Shown here piece by piece: positions 55,101 through 63,239 of a DNA stretch of 64,000 nt (position 1 is its first letter; each line of letters opens with the position of its first letter). Source of the stretch: Castor canadensis (lineage: Eukaryota; Chordata; Mammalia; Rodentia; Castoridae); contig NC_133389.1 in assembly GCF_047511655.1 (NCBI RefSeq), positions 39,167,295-39,231,294 on the forward strand, in the 5' to 3' direction. The notes below the pieces were generated by a model. That model made no database searches. It was not told where the DNA came from and was given only the letters and a program-made list of their open reading frames with translations. The translations under genes were made by a program, and so were the position numbers.

Positions 55101-58100
55101 GAAGAGTTTTTAGATTCACATGTTCTATAGTTAAAATCACAATTTAAAAAATTATTTCATTTATGAAATATTTCTGAACTTCTTTTGGTTTTTTTAGAAT
55201 GGAAAAGGTATTTTTCTGGGCCTGTGAACATTTTTTTTTTTTTTTAACTCAGGACTTCATGCTTGCAAAGTGGGTGCTACAGTGCTTGAGCCATGCTGCC
55301 AGCCGATTTTGCTGTAGTTAATTTGGATTTGGGCTCTCTTGAACTGTTTTTTCCTGGACTGTCCTTGAACTGCGATCCTCCCACTTTCAGCTTTCCAAAT
55401 AACTACTATTATAGGTGAGCCACTGGCCCTTGGCTTGTTTGTTTTTTAACCAAGCGTTGAAGCAAGAAACCATGGCTAAATGCATATTCAGGGTAGTCAG
55501 TTTGTGGAGTACAAGGTCAGCACTATGTAGAAGTTCTGTCCAGCATGTAGGATCAGGGTAATAAATTTAATATGTAATGCATAATATGTAATTCATTAAT
55601 TCATGTTTTCCCCTTATGACTTTAGGTTTTTTTTGGTGCGACTCAGGTTTGAACTCAGGGCTCCCTGTCAGTCCAATGATTTAATTCTTTGTTGGCAATT
55701 TCTCCCAGTCCTCAAGATTCTTCTTTTTTGTTTTGGTACTGGAGTTTGAATTCAGGGTCTTATGCTTGCACTTTACTACTTGATCCGTGCCCCAGCCCTC
55801 AGATTCATCCTTTTTTTTTTCTTTTTTTTTTTTTGGTGGTACTGGGGTTTGAACTCGGGCCTCACACTTGCTAGGTAGTCGCTCTATCACTTGAGCCTCT
55901 CCACCAGTTCTTTTTTTGTGTTGGATATTTTCAAGATAGGGTTTTTGTGAACTGTTTCCCTGGCTGACTTCGAACCACGATCCTCCTGATCTGTGCCTCC
56001 TAAGTAGCTCTGATTTTAGGTGTGAGCCACCAGCACCCGTCTCAGATTCTTCCTTGTTCTTTTGTTTACTGTGTGAGTAATTTAGGACCATATCGTAGAT
56101 ATCTTTGCATATTTAGTACGAAAAGCTGTATTTCTGGGAGAGGTTTTTTTTTTTGTCTTTTCTTTTTTGGTGCTGGGATCGAACCCAGGGCCTCACGCAT
56201 GCTAGGCAAGCGCTGTACCACCAAGCTACATCCCAGCCCGAAAAGCTGTATTTCTTTCTTACTTTTTTTAGTTTTTTGAGACAGGGTCTCACGTAGCCCA
56301 GGTTGGCCTCCACCTTATGATCCTTCTACCTCAGCCTCCTGAATGCTAGGATTACAGTCTTGTGCTATTGCATCCAACTGTATTTACATTGTTTGATCTT
56401 GACAAGTTACTTTTTTAAAGAGATGGTACTAATTTATTCTTTATCACCAATATCTGAAGGTATCTAAAATTGTTGGTCTTGTTTTTAATCTTGGCAACTT
56501 TATTATCAGACTTTCATCTTGGTAAATTTAATAGGTAGAAAAATGCTTGTAGGTACTTTTGTCTCTGTGTACACACTGCCTGAGCCCGCCTCTGTGGATA
56601 GACTATCATCATGAAGTTCAACCCATTTGTGAGGTCAGACTGCAGCAAAACCACAAATGCCACTTTAATGCCCTTTCACATGTACGTAAGAAAAGCCATT
56701 ATCTTCCCTGCTCTCCAAGGAACTGTGACAGAAATATGACATATGCTCCATGCTCATCCACAAGGATGACAAGGTACAGGTATTTGAGGACATATAAAGG
56801 TCAGCAAATGGGAAGGGAGTCCAGGTATATAGAAAGAAACACGTTATCCATATTGAGCAGGTGCAGTGGGAGAAGACTAAGGGTATGACTGTCCACGTGG
56901 GCATTCACCCAAGCAAGGTCATGGTAATTAGGCTGAAATTGAACAAAGACAGAAAAAAACATTCTTGAACACAAAGCCAAGTCTTTGCAAGCTGGGAAAG
57001 AGAAACGCAAATGTAAGGATTAGCTCACTGAGAAAATGTAGGAGTGAATGGAACCTGTTGTATAACCACAGGTTAAATGGAGAATTCTAGCATAGACTGT
57101 GCTTTTTTTGAACATTTCAAAGTGTCTGGAACATTGCATTGCCTGCCTATTTTGTTATTATCTGTTACCCTGTAAATTTGCTCTTGTAATTTTGGTTAAT
57201 ACTTTTGTGAATAAAAATTGGGACTATTTTCTACTTCCAAAAAGAGAGAAAGAAAAGAAAATATAAGGTTGTATAGCCTGAAGCATGGAGATTAGGAGGT
57301 TGAGGCCAGTCTAGACAACAAAGCAAGACCCTATCTCAAAAGAGAAGAGAAAAGGAAAACCTCTATAAAGTGGAAGAGGGAGGGAGTAGTGGGAGAGTAC
57401 CCAGAGCTATAAGTAAATTAGTCTTCATGATCTGAATTTGAAGAGTTTTTTTGGCCTGGTAGACAATTCTAAAAGAGCTATAACACTTAGTTGTTGGAAT
57501 TTCTGAGAGCAGTGTAATTTTCCTTGTGTTTCCCTTTATCTTTGTTGGGTAATGTTAATGATCAGAAACTTGCCAGACACCAGTGGCTCATACCTATAAT
57601 CCTAGCTACTCAGGAGGCAGAAATCAGGATTGTGGTTTGAAGACAGCCAGGGAAAATAGTTTGTGAGACCCTATCTTTAAAAAAAAAAAAAAAACCATCA
57701 CAAAAAAGGGTTGGTGAAGTTACTCAAGGTGTAGGCCCTGAGTTGAGAGTTCAAACCTCAGCACTGCAGAAAAGAAGATGGAAAAAAAAGGAGTCAGAAA
57801 CTTAGTGGAACAAGTAATTAAAAGCATTGGTCTAGGCTAAAATTTATTCATGGTAATACTGAGCAGAATGTGAGCCAGCTGTTGTACTTGAGTCCTTAGA
57901 TGGATAGATGAGACTTGATAGTTGTTGCTTTCAATGGAACTTAGTTTAATTGAGAAGTATTACATTAATGAAATAGTTGTTAGGATAGGTGTGTCGAAGG
58001 TAAAATATGGGGTACTATGAGAGCACATGAGGGCTGCCTACCTTTGTGGGTTGGTTGGTCAGAGAAAACTAGTGAGTTCTGGATGGTAGGAATTAGGGAA

Positions 58101-61100
58101 GTTTTGGAGTAGTGTTGAGGTGTTAAAAGAGGGTGGTGACCCATAACTTGTAGGATCTTTGATCCATATTAAGTATTTAAAATGCTATCTGGAGAACTGG
58201 GGACCAGTGGCTCATGCCTGTAATCCTAGCTGCTTGGGAGGCTGAGATCAGGAAGATTGTGGTTCAAGACCAGCCTGGGCAAATAGTTCTCAAGAGCCCA
58301 TCTCCAAAATAACCAGAGCAAAATGGACTGGAGGTGTGGCTAAGGCGATAAAGCACCTGCTTTGCCAAGTACAAAGCTCTGAGTCAAACTCCAGTTCCAC
58401 CAAAAACTAAAATAAGGAGAACAGAAAATCTTTGAAGGATTTTAAGCAGAGCCTGTCCCTCCTGAACTATTTGAAAGTCATGGACTGCCAAAAATCTCAG
58501 ATAACCTTAACAGTAGTACATTAACTCTATCCACTTTTCACCCACGTCAGCTGTAAAGACACAGCTGTCTGACTGAACTCTTTGTCCTGTCTGGGACAGG
58601 TAAAATCCACTCAAAGATCATCTATTGATTATGTACTTTCTGCTGCAAAGAAAATAAGTTAAAGCAGTTTCTGCCTTCCAAATCATATGAATATGGATTC
58701 CTCCACAGTGCCACAGGACAGATGAAAAACCTTTTAAGTTGTTAGAGTCTATAGTTTTTAGAAACAGTTTCAGAGAATTTACTCTCAGGATACAGACACG
58801 TCCACATACTTCATACCTTTCTTTCTTTTGGCCACAGAAAATACTTGTTTCCTTGAAGGCGTGTTTTTTAATTTTAGTTTGTTGCACTACTATTTAAAAA
58901 TGAACTCTTAGATACTACGTTGTCTCTAAAGGTTAAGACTGAATTAGATCTATTGCCAGGCTTTCCTGTACTAATGAATCAAGGTTTAGTTGGGAGAGGA
59001 TCTGGTAGGTTGGAGATAGGCATACTGTTGGGGAGGGTGGTTGCTGTAGTAGGACTGAAGACAGAATTAGGAGACCAGGGAGTCTGGAGAAAGTGGTTCT
59101 AGAAAGTAGAAGAAAAAATTCAGAGCCTTTCTTTTTTTTTTTTTCTTTTATTATTCATATGTGCATACAAGGCTTGGGTCATTTCTCCCCCTCTGCCCCC
59201 TCCCTTACCATCCACTCCGCCCCCACTCCCTCAATACCCAGCAGAAACTATTTTGCCCTTATTTCTAATTTTGTTGTAGAGAGAGTATAAGCAATAATAG
59301 GAAGGAACAAGGGTTTTTGCTGGTTGAGATAAGGATAGCTGTACAGGGAGTTGACTCACATTAATTTCCTGTGTATGTGTGTTACCTTCTAGGTTAATTC
59401 TTTTTGATCTCATCTTTTCTCTAGTTCCTGGTCCCCTTCTCCTATTCAGAGCCTTTCTTTTAAAAGCCAGAGTTGAACTCATGAACACATGAGAGGAAAT
59501 GCCGTGTAACTAATTTCTTGGTTTCAGAAGAGATAAGTGAAATAATGTTTATGGAAAATAATATTTTAAAATTTTTCTTAAAATGGAGATGATAGAAATG
59601 ATTCTTGGGAAATCCTGAAGATTATCTAGAGTTTGGAACAGGCTCTTTTTGATTAATTATTGTGGTATATTCAGAATCATGCAGACAAATTTTTTTCGTT
59701 TCTCATTTGAGTTTTCACTTTACTTCTGTGTTGAGCTATAATATGGAATTCTTTTTTCCATCTGAAATTGAGCAGTGTCTGAGTGGCTCAAGCAATAGAG
59801 CACCTGCCTAGCAAGCGGGAAGCTCTGAGTTAGAACCCTGTATTATTCCCCTCTCCCCACCAAAATAATAAATAAATAATAAATTAGTACTGCATAATGT
59901 AAATACTGAGTGCTACTTATTTGGCTTATCATTTATTGATACAAATGTGGCATCGTGCACACATATAGAAACTTTGATGTAATATTTATGATTGTTTTCA
60001 CGTTGGTCGGATACATTTGTGGAGAGAAGAAATAAAGGCAGAAAGCAAACTGGCATTTTAGTGATGTGAACTATCACCTGACACGTATGGAGCTTGCAAA
60101 CTCTAATTGAACAGGAAAGATTGTTTTTGGTTTGTGCCCAGCATGTTCCTGGTACATAGCCATCATTAAATAACTATTATTTAAATTGGATGGGATATTT
60201 TGAAAGTAGATAATGTCTGAAGCAACCTTATGAACAACAACAAACATACAGGAACTGCCTAGATCAGACCCATTGACCCATTGTTTAGTCTTATATTCTG
60301 TTGCCTAACAGAGGTATTTCTTTCGAGAGTTATAAGGTGGTTTGTTTACTCTTCTTATTAGCTTGTTTTCATTTATTTGTTTTCCCCAGTGCTGAGGATT
60401 GAAACCAGGGCCTTGTGCTAGGCATGTACTCCACTACTGAAATACAGCCCAATTCTTGTCTTCTTTAAGACAGGGTCTTGCTATGTATCATAGTCTGGTC
60501 TTGAACTCAGTCTTTCTGCCTCTGTCTCCCAAGTGCTGATATTATAGGCATGTGCCAACTTCTTGTTTAGCTTTCCTTTAATAACAATTTATGGTTCTTT
60601 GAAAAATTAATCAGATTCATTTGAGACTCACTCTTTTTTCTTCTGACATTGCTTATTGTGATTATTCCCATTAATTACTTGTTCTGTGTAGAAGTACACA
60701 TGATTTTAAGTGGAAGTGTTCAAATTTTGTTTTCTTTGAAAATTTGAGTAAGGGTATGATTTGTAGAATTCCTTTCTTTCTTTCTCTTTCTCTTTCTTTT
60801 CTTTCTTTCTTCTAGGATTTGAACTCAGGGTTTCATGCTTACCAGGCAAGCGCTGTACCACTTGAGCCATACCTCCAGCGCCCTGTAGGAATCTCTTTTA
60901 TTTTAGCCTGAGTTCCACAGGGAAAAAAATGAAAACAATGTGTTGTTATTTGGCCCAGTCCATAGTTCTAATATACAAAGTGTCCTTTGGGATATATTGG
61001 AAGATGTATTTTGCAAACTTGTAAATTATTTTTTACTTTAGTGTGCTTGTTGAAGCATTTCTGAAATTTAAAAGCATTCTAATTATTTTTGTTTTATGGT

Positions 61101-62454
61101 AAAATACATTTGACATAAAATTTATTTTAGTCATTTTGTGAGTGAATAGTTCAGTAGTATGAAATACATTTGTAGTGTTGCACAATTTCCAGAACCTTTT
61201 TTTTTTTGCATGTGTGTGTGTGTGGTGCTGAGGATCAAATCTAGGGCCTTGTGTGTGCTAGGCAAGCACTTTATCAATAAGTTACGTCTCTAGCCCATAT
61301 GTGTGTATGTGTGTGCATATATATATGTGTGTGTATATATATATATATGTCTTGTTTGAGTCATATTCAGCAGTACTGTGCTACTTAACATTTTAGTCAA
61401 TAAAAATGTACTGTGACCCATGGTTGAAATCGTGTCAACTTTCTGAGATGGATAGCCACACCCACAGAATATAGTAAGTAGGGTAATGGTTTTTCAAGAT
61501 AAATTCAGTTACTCAAGTTCTCACACTCCAAAGAGGGAAACATCTATCCTCCTTTTTTTAAAATTAATTAACTTATTTGTTTATTTACTTTTGGTAGTAC
61601 CAGGGTTTGAACACAGGGTCTTGTGCTTGCTAGGCAGGTGCTTCCAATGAGGGAAACATCTAAACTTTGAACATTTGGTCTGTTAGCTTGGTACATGTTT
61701 ATTACGTAAAGAAAACATGTAGTTGGTTGAAGGTGATAGGTCTTTCATCCTATTTTACATTTTGTACTCTGCTATTTTACAATAGCTTAATACTGATTTT
61801 GAATCAACACATTTATCAAAACAATCCTAAATTCAATTTAGGATTTAGCCCACCATCTTAATACTACCTATTACCATCTTATTTTGAATGACTATATTTT
61901 ATATAGTTTTTTAATTGTTTTAATAAATTTTAATACAGAATAGAGTCAGATGCATTTTTATTACAGATATGAGAATTTCAGTGCATAAAAACTATTTAAA
62001 TACTAGTATAAATAGGGAATGGCGGTAAGACTAGGAATAAAGGGTATTAAGTGGTTTGGGTGCTGTGCCTCTTAGGTTCTCTTTTTTTCCATTCATGTTG
62101 GGTCTCCTGAAGTTGAGTAGTAATCATCCCATAGAAGTTAGCAGCAGTGACTTTGATGAGTTTGGTAGTAGAATGAGAAGCTAGGATTGAACAAGATACA
62201 TAAAGATGGTGAGTTTATAAAGTTCTCAAACTACTTAATTCTAGTATTGAGAAAGTTTGTTTAACTTAAGTGAAGATATTTTATATGGACTAAATTTTAT
62301 TTTATTATTTTTACTGTTTTTCAGCCAAACCCAACAGGAAGCTTACTTTTCTCTACCTAGCCAATGATGTCATTCAGAACAGCAAAAGGAAGGGGCCAGA
62401 ATTTACAAAAGATTTCGCACCAGTTATAGTGGAAGCTTTTAAACATGTTTCAAG
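36042..62454 (+). CDS. RPRD1A: RPRD1A (P15RS) first two coding exons, partial gene
   Basis: RPRD1A is a nuclear protein whose N-terminal CTD-interacting domain binds phosphorylated RNA polymerase II CTD repeats. It works with RPRD1B and the RPAP2 phosphatase in transcription regulation. Coding segments 36042-36192 and 62325-62454 join in frame for 93 codons plus two bases. The start is the ATG of [16 protein letters not shown], as in human; no upstream in-frame ATG is plausible. The joined sequence covers roughly residues 1-93 of the domain, including [19 protein letters not shown]. The rest of the domain and the C-terminal coiled-coil region lie beyond the window. Confidence 0.97.
36965..37036 (-). 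repeat. tRNA-like SINE
   Basis: T run, gcggtacttagatttgaact, gggcttcacgggtgctaggt. Diverged 5' part. Confidence 0.75.
37670..38240 (+). repeat. Old L1-like 3' fragment
   Basis: Sense text: ggtatcactctatgctcatc, catagcttgctggaaatgtg, gtttattgcaaccttgaaac, gagagaatggtcaataaatt, resembling the end of an old LINE ORF2. An ID-like SINE (37912-37988) interrupts it. Confidence 0.55.
37912..37988 (-). repeat. ID-like SINE
   Basis: ctgggaatggaatctagggc, cttgtgcatgctaggcaagc, gttgagctatattatcagct. Confidence 0.82.
38247..38367 (+). repeat. B1-like SINE
   Basis: gtccttgtggtgcatatctt, caggaggctgaggtagaagg, accctgccttacaaaac. Confidence 0.85.
39632..39970 (+). repeat. Multimeric SINE (two B1-like plus tRNA-like) with CA tail
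   Basis: B1-like unit 1 (gtctgtaatcccagccactg), unit 2 (agctgggcatagtactgtac), then a tRNA-like unit (ggctggaagcatggcttaag, ccctgagttcagccttcag) and a (CA)n tail to about 39970. Confidence 0.8.
40000..40078 (-). repeat. ID-like SINE
   Basis: tggtgctggggatcaaaccc, tgctaggtaagtgctctaca, gctgagctgtacccagc. Confidence 0.92.
40253..40336 (-). repeat. ID-like SINE
   Basis: agtgctggggattgaaccca, gcatgctaagcatgcacttt, accactgagttacactctca. Confidence 0.92.
40690..40815 (+). repeat. L1-like 3' end (sense)
   Basis: gaaagagtaatagaaaaggt, tttgctcaaagtacattatg, gcatgtaaggaaatatcaca, aacccctttgtataattaa. Near-identical in reverse complement to 42300-42420. Confidence 0.65.
41014..41099 (+). repeat. ID-like SINE
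   Basis: gggctagggattccattcag, gcatatgcaaggtcctggat, ttcatccctagcactac. Diverged. Confidence 0.78.
41117..41245 (+). repeat. B1-like SINE
   Basis: ggtggtatacacctattatc, gaggctgaggtaggaggata, tttgaggccagcctgggaaa. Confidence 0.9.
41280..41690 (-). repeat. Old L1 3' end fragment split by a SINE
   Basis: Antisense L1M-type text: gaactcccatacactcatca, agattcaaaaattatcaata, and after the SINE tcaggtcattttacccctac. Related to the block at 54520-55100. Confidence 0.6.
41418..41511 (+). repeat. tRNA-like SINE with perfect target duplication
   Basis: agaatggctcaagtggtaga, tgttcaaaccccagtatgg and an A tail of about 23. Flanked by AAGATAAATTCCAG at 41404-41417 and 41512-41525. A young-looking insertion into old L1 sequence. 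Confidence 0.95.
41786..41871 (-). repeat. tRNA-like SINE
   Basis: ggtgggactgggatttgaac, tcacttgagctactccacca. Confidence 0.92.
42300..42420 (-). repeat. L1-like 3' end (antisense)
   Basis: ttatacaaaggggtttcatt, gatatttccttacatgcaca, gtattttgagcaaattcccc. Inverted partner of 40690-40815. Confidence 0.65.
42664..42849 (-). repeat. B1-tRNA dimeric SINE
   Basis: ggtactggggttttgaactc, ccttgagccactcctccagc, then ggctggctttgaactgccat and agctaagattacagatgtga. Confidence 0.9.
42940..43460 (-). repeat. Old L1-like 3' end fragment
   Basis: tgcattgtattcctttttat, ggatgtgccaaaatttatat, tactctattgatgaacattt: antisense text of old LINE 3' ends. Strongly diverged. Confidence 0.5.
43875..43958 (+). repeat. 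tRNA-like SINE
   Basis: ggctggtggagtggttcaag, ggccctgagttcaaacccca. Confidence 0.93.
44028..44134 (-). repeat. B1-like SINE
   Basis: tgtagtccaggctatccttg, acctcatgatcctcctgctt, accactatacccagctc. A tRNA-like SINE follows directly. Confidence 0.85.
44141..44231 (-). repeat. tRNA-like SINE
   Basis: T run, cagttctgaatttgagctca, tgctaggcaggcactctgcc, acttgagtcccacatctaac. Confidence 0.85.
44422..44638 (-). repeat. B1-tRNA dimeric SINE
   Basis: Two long T tracts (44422-44446, 44511-44527), a shortened tRNA-like unit (ggggcttgaactcagggcct), and a B1-like unit (ggctttgaacctcaatcctc, agctaggattacagatgtga). Confidence 0.93.
44941..45475 (+). repeat. Old LTR-like repeat (MaLR type suspected)
   Basis: tgtgtccatttgactggccc, atgtaggtgggcctatccag, ctgtataataaatctccctc, ggttctgtttctgggaggaa. 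This block order is one I associate with mammalian MaLR-type LTRs, including a built-in AATAAA. An 18-bp unit around gacctttgaattgattga is duplicated at about 45018-45060. Family assignment uncertain; no retroviral gene is present. Confidence 0.5.
45490..45587 (+). repeat. tRNA-like SINE with target duplication
   Basis: agctgaaagtgtgacttgag, ccctgagttcaagccccagt and an A tail. Flanked by AAAGTAATCTGAG (45477-45489) and AAAGTATTCTGAG (45588-45600), one mismatch in 13. Confidence 0.92.
45670..46075 (+). repeat. Old L1 3' end (sense)
   Basis: gatgaaccttgaaaacatca, gtgtgattccatttatatga, gtggtagccaggggtgaagg: old L1M 3' end text in sense orientation. Confidence 0.7.
46465..46570 (+). repeat. B1-like SINE
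   Basis: gtgtggtgttgagggcatgt, gaagctgaagcaggtagatc, cagcctggtctacatatgag. Confidence 0.88.
46610..47060 (+). repeat. Old interspersed repeat, family not assigned
   Basis: agctccaacaaaatacccaa, gttttagctcatggtttcac, ttcatccaattagaccttac. Same block order as 30691-31040, with a related tail at about 49200-49380 (ccttacctaagtacttccca). Confidence 0.55.
47090..47550 (-). repeat. Old L1 5'-region fragment (antisense)
   Basis: ctttttaatttctccctctg, gatgaaaaattgtcttttaa, taaactacttggagtttatt, agattcatgtctttcgtcaa: antisense text I associate with the 5' part of old mammalian L1s. Confidence 0.65.
48004..48122 (-). pseudogene. U6 snRNA-derived retrosequence
   Basis: Reverse complement of full-length U6: the 5' end near 48122 (tgctcattttggcagcacat), the ACAGAGA-region equivalent (atagagaagattagcatggc), cctgcacaaggatgacatgc, and ttccatattta with an added A tail (T run 48007-48017). 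There are several substitutions, and the natural T-run end is replaced by a poly(A). So it is a retroposed copy, not an active U6 gene. Confidence 0.92.
48123..48194 (-). repeat. tRNA-like SINE joined to the 5' end of the U6 copy
   Basis: Reads on the minus strand agctagtggagtggctcaag, gccctgagttcaaaactcta, then runs into the U6 5' end with no A tail between. TGAATG occurs on both sides of the joint unit (47998-48003 and 48195-48200). Confidence 0.85.
48720..49120 (-). repeat. Old L1 3' end fragment
   Basis: taaaagtgtccagttcagtg, ggcattaaatacattcatct, acatagtgtcctcaaggttt. Antisense L1M 3' text, followed by a GT microsatellite. Confidence 0.75.
49126..49167. repeat. (GT)n microsatellite
   Basis: About 21 uninterrupted GT units. 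Confidence 0.96.
49482..49691 (-). repeat. B1-tRNA dimeric SINE
   Basis: actactggggtttgaattcg, tgctaggcaagcactctacc, then ctggcttcaaaccttgatcc and agctaggattataggagtga. Confidence 0.93.
49800..50310 (-). repeat. Old L1 5'-region fragment (antisense)
   Basis: ctctctactaggccttcacc, ctactgacactgccttagtt, ttttctgtggtattttactg, ccctggtcctttgactagag. Probably the same old L1 type as 47090-47550. Confidence 0.45.
50800..50912 (-). repeat. B1-like SINE
   Basis: tgttttgagacaggctctca, atagcctcccaagtgtgaga, ctactctgcctggca. Confidence 0.88.
51222..51262 (-). repeat. B1-like SINE fragment
   Basis: ttttgagataggatcttact then atgtagcccca; only the 3' end of a B1-like unit remains. Confidence 0.6.
51429..53390 (+). 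pseudogene. L1 ORF2 remnant (reverse transcriptase and C-terminal part)
   Basis: Broken frames at 51465-51935, 52145-52399, 52550-52945 and 52899-53390 together cover the reverse-transcriptase and C-terminal region. The palm starts with [12 protein letters not shown]; the catalytic FADD box reads FAHD (51726-51737), through one GAC-to-CAC change. An A-run slip near 51920 and later indels break the frame. The endonuclease domain and ORF1 are absent. It cannot move by itself. Confidence 0.92.
51429..53927 (+). mobile_element. 5'-truncated L1 (ORF2 from reverse transcriptase to A tail)
   Basis: About 2.5 kb: ORF2 from just before the reverse-transcriptase core to its end, a 3'UTR from about 53390, a purine-rich tract (53823-53878), an AATAAA and an A-rich tail. 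It is bounded by CACTGTTGTT at 51419-51428 and 53928-53937, a perfect 10-bp target duplication. In the same orientation as RPRD1A. Confidence 0.96.
54520..55100 (-). repeat. Old L1 3' end fragment
   Basis: catgaacccacaatccagct, gcacataccagaaatgaaac, ttaacaggtctcttaaatac: antisense text of an old L1M-type 3' end. Confidence 0.6.
55231..55435 (-). repeat. B1-tRNA dimeric SINE
   Basis: T run, actcaggacttcatgcttgc, tgcttgagccatgctgccag, then gtccttgaactgcgatcctc. Confidence 0.85.
55627..55670 (-). repeat. tRNA-like SINE fragment
   Basis: ggtgcgactcaggtttgaac then tcagggctcc; the 5' half is missing. Confidence 0.65.
55722..55798 (-). repeat. tRNA-like SINE
   Basis: ttttggtactggagtttgaa, ttcagggtcttatgcttgca, gatccgtgccccagccc. 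Confidence 0.85.
55811..56042 (-). repeat. B1-tRNA dimeric SINE
   Basis: T runs, ggtggtactggggtttgaac, ctaggtagtcgctctatcac, then ctgacttcgaaccacgatcc. The open frame antisense to this region (55681-56091) is SINE-derived. Confidence 0.93.
56136..56240 (-). repeat. ID-like SINE with perfect target duplication
   Basis: ggtgctgggatcgaacccag, catgctaggcaagcgctgta, ccaagctacatcccagcc. Flanked by AAAAGCTGTATTTCT at 56121-56135 and 56241-56255. A young copy. Confidence 0.95.
56268..56375 (-). repeat. B1-like SINE
   Basis: tttttgagacagggtctcac, gtagcccaggttggcctcca, ctaggattacagtcttgtgc. Confidence 0.9.
56575..57245 (+). pseudogene. RPL26-like processed pseudogene
   Basis: Intronless copy of a ribosomal protein L26 mRNA (60S subunit protein). 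ATG at 56611 gives MKFNPFV, and later matches in shifted frames include GIHPSKV (about 56900) and KAKS. The family protein has 145 residues, and the span 56611-57047 fits that length. Damage: frameshifts in the first third (about 56640-56700) and between the later blocks, and CAG-to-TAG at 57039-57041, three codons before the old stop TGA (57045-57047). A 3'UTR follows, with AATAAA at 57210-57215 and an A-rich end near 57239. The longer 3'UTR might mean the RPL26L1 paralogue; I cannot decide. It lies in RPRD1A intron 1, sense strand. Confidence 0.88.
57270..57352 (+). repeat. B1-like SINE fragment
   Basis: ggaggttgaggccagtctag, caaagcaagaccctatctca. Confidence 0.7.
57571..57777 (+). repeat. 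B1-tRNA dimeric SINE
   Basis: caccagtggctcatacctat, actcaggaggcagaaatcag, an A run plus catcacaaaaaaggg join, then gccctgagttgagagttcaa. Confidence 0.9.
58195..58405 (+). repeat. B1-tRNA dimeric SINE
   Basis: ccagtggctcatgcctgtaa, gaggctgagatcaggaagat, ccaaaataaccagagcaaaa, then ctggaggtgtggctaaggcg. Confidence 0.93.
59136..59446 (-). mobile_element. 5'-truncated L1 3' end with perfect target duplication
   Basis: Antisense L1 3'UTR with T-run tail, C-rich tract (59189-59234) and text closely matching the 8.3-kb and 32.3-kb copies. ATTCAGAGCCTTTCTTTT flanks it at 59118-59135 and 59444-59461; the first three bases of the second copy could also be L1 sequence. Confidence 0.95.
59770..59857 (+). 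repeat. tRNA-like SINE
   Basis: gtctgagtggctcaagcaat, agagcacctgcctagcaagc, ctctgagttagaaccctg. Confidence 0.9.
60380..60451 (-). repeat. ID-like SINE
   Basis: cagtgctgaggattgaaacc, agggccttgtgctaggcatg, ctgaaatacagccca. Confidence 0.87.
60466..60558 (-). repeat. B1-like SINE
   Basis: agacagggtcttgctatgta, ggtcttgaactcagtctttc, ataggcatgtgcca. Confidence 0.87.
60772..60883 (-). repeat. tRNA-like SINE with CTTT-rich tail
   Basis: (CTTT)n at 60772-60813, then aggatttgaactcagggttt, gcaagcgctgtaccacttga, catacctccagcgccc. Confidence 0.92.
61080..61198 (-). repeat. Old L1 3' end fragment
   Basis: ggtaaaatacatttgacata, gtgaatagttcagtagtatg, gtgttgcacaatttccagaa. Confidence 0.65.
61199..61296 (-). 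repeat. ID-like SINE
   Basis: T run, (TG)n, gtgctgaggatcaaatctag, gtgctaggcaagcactttat, agttacgtctctagccc. Confidence 0.9.
61590..61645 (-). repeat. tRNA-like SINE fragment
   Basis: ggtagtaccagggtttgaac, tgcttgctaggcaggtgctt; the 5' part is lost. Confidence 0.8.
62325..62454 (+). CDS. RPRD1A: RPRD1A coding exon 2
   Basis: Acceptor TTTTTCAG ending at 62324, donor GTATGA at 62455; 130 bp. Completes the Ala codon, then encodes [19 protein letters not shown] and [19 protein letters not shown], ending with two bases of a Ser codon. These are central helices of the CTD-interacting domain; the LANDVIQNS stretch is the conserved CTD-binding face of the family. Confidence 0.97.
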
Positions 62455-63239
62455 GTATGATAATTGTTTTGGGATATTAGGTAACCTGTTTTGAATGTAT
62501 ATGCCCTTTTGCTAAAATTTACCTTAAGCCATTACTATTAAAAACAGGGACGGTGTATTTTTGAAGGTTACAGGTATCTCTAACTGGTATTTTTCAGTGA
62601 GCTAAATGGTTTCTGTGAAGATCTGAACTATTGCTGAAGTAGACTTTTGGCATACTTGAATTATAGCTTTCCTTTATGAGATCAAAAGTAAACTTCATTG
62701 AGAATTGTCAAAGTATTGAATTGAAAATTTGAGTGCATATCAAACTGTTTTACAGCTATTATTTTCTGGATGCATTTAGTACCCTTTTCCCTCATACCAC
62801 TTAAAACAATTTTAATGTTTTCTAGTGTTTAAGTTTATGTCTTAACATTTTAAAATGCTTTGGAAATAAAGAATATTTATGATAATAAAATCTGTTGAAA
62901 AATTTTCTGTAGATAATTCTGAGGGTGGAAATGTGTACATTAGTTTATGCCCTTTAAAATATTTATTTCCAAACATATGCTGGTCTGTGATAAATTATTG
63001 GGCAAATATTATTGGAGTATACATTAAAGTCAATGCAATTTATAGCATATATTGACAAGCAGAAGTGATTTGTGTTGATTGATAAGAGTGAAAAACTACT
63101 CACCACATGCTCTATAATTTTACTCACAAAAGATATTTAATACTTTTTTTTACAGTATCAAATACTGTGTGTTGCTTTCTAAATAAGTATTATTTACCCC
63201 TCAATTTAGATATTATCTTCTCCCTTTTCAGATATTGCA

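Larger units (their letters stand above)
36193..62324 (+). other. RPRD1A: RPRD1A intron 1 (26.1 kb)
   Basis: Donor GTATGT at 36193, acceptor TTTTTCAG ending at 62324. It contains many repeats, a U6-derived sequence and a processed pseudogene (all listed). I see nothing assignable in 36430-36960, 37040-37660, 38370-39620, 43465-43870, 44660-44940, 52-kb flanks 50465-50800 and 53940-54510, 57780-58190, 58410-59115, 59870-60375 and 61650-62320. Confidence 0.88.
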
